DNA of 64,000 nt, taken from NCBI GenBank assembly GCA_943736015.1, contig OX031061.1, positions 56,240,192-56,304,191 on the forward strand, read 5' to 3'. Origin of the DNA: Tridacna crocea. Its lineage: Eukaryota; Mollusca; Bivalvia; Cardiida; Cardiidae. Of the stretch, positions 61,787-64,000 are shown piece by piece. Within the stretch, counting starts at the first letter, position 1. Each line of letters begins with the position of its first letter. Position numbers and translations under genes: made by a program. Under the pieces are notes generated by a model, which saw only the letters and a list, made by a program, of their open reading frames with translations, was not told where the DNA came from and did not search any database.

Positions 61787-61848
61787 CTGGATAATAAAAA
61801 CAAAGCAGGTGATTTTGAATGGTAAACAATATGGATGTCAAAATGTAC

Positions 61849-62076
61849 TTAACTCTTTACCACACAAGAAAATTTTAGACAGGTCCGAATTGAAAGCATT
61901 TGCAGACAACAAAATAAAGATGACTGAAAATTTAAAATTTGTATTGGGAAGGGTAAAAACACTGTGGGAAAAGGAGAAAATGCTGGTTACCAGCATTTTC
62001 TTCTTTTCCCACAATGTTTTTAAAAGCTGTCTTCCTCAGGGTCATTAAAAGTTGGGGTTGTGTGGTAAAGAGTTAA
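61849..62076 (-). mobile_element. hairpin MITE A
   Basis: Complete, TTAA both ends; 62 nt upstream of the POLE exon w1 acceptor. Confidence 0.85.
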
Positions 62077-62109
62077 GCTGCCATCCTTCTGTGTACATTC
62101 ATGGAGAGA

Positions 62110-62200
62110 CAAAACAGGAGGGCCAATATGGCCCTGGATTGCTCACCTGAATTTTTGAGAGGACCATAGCCAATTTTGTTTGAGGTACAGGGCTCAACAT
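62110..62200 (+). mobile_element. HINE 5'-end fragment
   Basis: ACAGGAGGGCCAATATGGCC, GGATTGCTCACCTGAAT; continues a short way into core. Confidence 0.55.
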
Positions 62201-62599
62201 TAAATTTTTGATTTACTAATCAGTTGGACAAGTACCTTGCAAAACCAATTTTCCTTACAAGGTTTTCACTTGTCCTATTGTATGATAGGAATTTGAGGGT
62301 AAAAAGGAAACTACTCAAAATATGTTTTCAGATTGCTGCATTTATATGTCTTAAAACCTCCCAATTGTTTTTTTTTTATTCTTCTTTAGTCACTGAACTG
62401 TAACCTTCTAGCTCTCTCACTCTGAAACCACACATTCAAAGCTCTTTCACTATTATATGAATCAACTTGTGGTCCATGTATGGATATAGCCATTAAATAA
62501 TCCATCATTTAGGGCTAGGACTAGCTCGCCAATCTGATTTTTTTCTTGCTAAGGCTGAAAGCCCATATTCACACACTGCACTAGAAACTAATATAGTAT

Positions 62600-62828
62600 T
62601 TAACCCTTTACCCCACAAGGCATTTGTAAGGTATCTCTAAATGACCCTAAATAATAGCAAGGATGAAGCTGTTTCTTATATGTATATGACACCTTTTGAT
62701 AGCATAGAAAACATTGTGACAAAAGGTGAAATTGCTCATGACGAGCAATTTCACCTTTTGCCACAATGTTTTCCAAAGGCTCCTACAAGCAATGCGTAGA
62801 AATGAGTATCTATGGAGTAAAGGGTTAA
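62600..62828 (+). mobile_element. hairpin MITE, subfamily B
   Basis: Complete, TTAA both ends; palindrome with GCTCATGACGAGC centre. Confidence 0.85.
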
Positions 62829-63060
62829 CCTCATTTGCTGACCATTCAAATGGCCCCATATTTTGAAAAAAAATATGTCTTATTTAATAAACCTGGCTCC
62901 CTGAACAATTAATTAATAAGAGTCCACCACTTAATCGTTACGTGAGTTAAGGCGAAGAGCGCATGTGCCAGTGAATTGTGGAAACTCCACCCTACCGTCC
63001 TGTCAGGCCAACATGTGCTGCACTACATGTACAAGTGTCTATTCAACCCTTTCAGAGCTG
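62829..63060. other. nothing recognised
   Basis: AT-rich, then a GC-richer stretch with CACCCTACCGTCCTGTCAGG; no gene or repeat that I can name. Confidence 0.35.
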
Positions 63061-63229
63061 CATTTGACAGTTTCATTTTGATCACTGGACCATTAGATTT
63101 TTGTATCGTAGGTTTTAAGTATCAGTTGTATATCTAAGCAACAAACAATGCAGAATTCAAGTGAACCAACTCATCGTGCTGCCTCGTCTGAATCGGATTC
63201 CTTTACAAGTGTCAATATTGGTTATGGGG

Positions 63230-64000
63230 ACGCAGGGTTGATTGACATGGCTTGACAACAATGAATTAAAAGGAAAGTAATAACAACTCCCTGTATTGGA
63301 TCCTAGATATTAATTCCAATTAATTGAGTCAGTACTTAACTAATTCTCTAGCTTCAATTGATTGACCTTTGCACGAGATATTGAGCTTAGATTGGGTTTT
63401 GAGTTTGTGTTTGGAACAAAATAAAAGATTCAGTTTTGCCTAAATGCAGAGAGAGTTTGTTACTTATTAACCATTCACTGACAGTTTTCGATTCAGAACT
63501 GAGTAATGATTCAATTTCATGAATATGTTTACGATGAGCCAGGATGGCAGAGTCATCTGCATATGAAAATAACTTATGTTTAACGACAGCTGACATATCA
63601 TCAACGTAAATTAAGAAGAGATCTTCTAATATCGAAACCTGAGAAACACCACATTCAATTTTAGTCTTGGAAGAAAATGTACCAGAGATATCTACTAATT
63701 GTTGCCGGTCAGACAGGTAGGAAAAAACCAACGGACAGTCAACCAAGAAAGATTAAGGGCTTTTAGTTTCATTAAAAAAATGGACTGATTGACTGTATCA
63801 AACGCTTTCCAAAGGTCATGTAAAATCATCCCAACATAATTTCCTTCATCCATATGAAAACGAATAAAATCAGTATGGTGAATAAGACAGGTTTTGGTGG
63901 AGAATTTACTCCTGAAACCAGACTGATACTTAAATGAAAGATCTTTTGATGTAAGATAACTATTCAGTTGGCCATTAACCACTCTTTCTAAAATTTTTTA
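63230..64000 (-). mobile_element. LINE (non-LTR) reverse transcriptase, 5' cut by window
   Basis: Minus strand. YQSGFRSKFSTKTCLIHHTD and HDLWKAFDTVNQSIFLMKLK (fingers/palm with the DxxKAFDTV motif), then in another frame LSDRQQLVDISGTFSSKTK, GVSQVSILEDLFLIYVDD, and SYADDSAILAHRK with the catalytic YADD, followed by LHLGKTESFILF. Jockey/CR1-like RT common in molluscs. At least one frameshift near 63720 and loss of the usual GxPQGSxLGP residues show it is dead. The 3' part decays leftwards to about 63230. Confidence 0.85.

Noticed and set aside
61787-64000. Exonuclease-domain exons of POLE
   Set aside because: No FDIETTK-like or other POLE coding on the minus strand here; only repeats and a LINE.

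Overview
This is animal nuclear DNA, most likely from a bivalve mollusc. One large intron-rich gene on the minus strand crosses the whole window. Its introns are packed with transposon types typical of bivalves: Helitron-related pearl/HINE elements with tandem cores and ACGG-type microsatellites, tRNA-derived SINEs, a mariner, and a very abundant hairpin MITE at TTAA targets. No prokaryotic gene, rRNA gene, functional tRNA gene or CRISPR array was seen, and no retrovirus-like or Polinton-like element.

The gene is POLE, the catalytic subunit of DNA polymerase epsilon. I placed 33 exons between 61786 and 4944, all with GT-AG borders and compatible phases. They cover about 1550 codons, from just before palm motif A to a point shortly before the C-terminal zinc-binding module. 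The first ~600 codons (including the proofreading exonuclease) lie beyond the right edge; the last ~130-150 codons lie beyond the left edge. The reading frame is open throughout except for one missing base in an A-run of the eleventh visible exon.

Inside the ~7.1 kb POLE intron between 52755 and 59904, four hairpins on the POLE sense strand (54.6, 56.4, 58.5 and 58.7 kb) share a 20-nt 3' arm with the miR-2 seed AUCACAG. I read this as an intronic miR-2 family cluster stretched apart by later transposon insertions. It is the strongest functional non-coding signal in the window.

Layout by region: 1-4.9 kb is repeats, including a 161-bp tandem HINE; 4.9-25.8 kb holds POLE C-terminal-half exons with HINEs, a mariner, a hAT-like foldback element and a 136-bp tandem duplication; 25.8-42.2 kb holds the middle exons with dense MITE insertions, some sharing TTAA sites in chains; 42.2-52.8 kb holds the polymerase-core exons with two hAT-like elements, a MULE-like element and a ~145-bp satellite; 52.8-59.9 kb is the miRNA-bearing intron; 59.9-64 kb holds the two most upstream visible exons and a decayed LINE reverse transcriptase at the edge.

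The hairpin MITE has about 65 whole or partial copies here, roughly a fifth of the window. It occurs as at least four subfamilies, inside other repeats, inside itself, and within 20 nt of several POLE splice sites.
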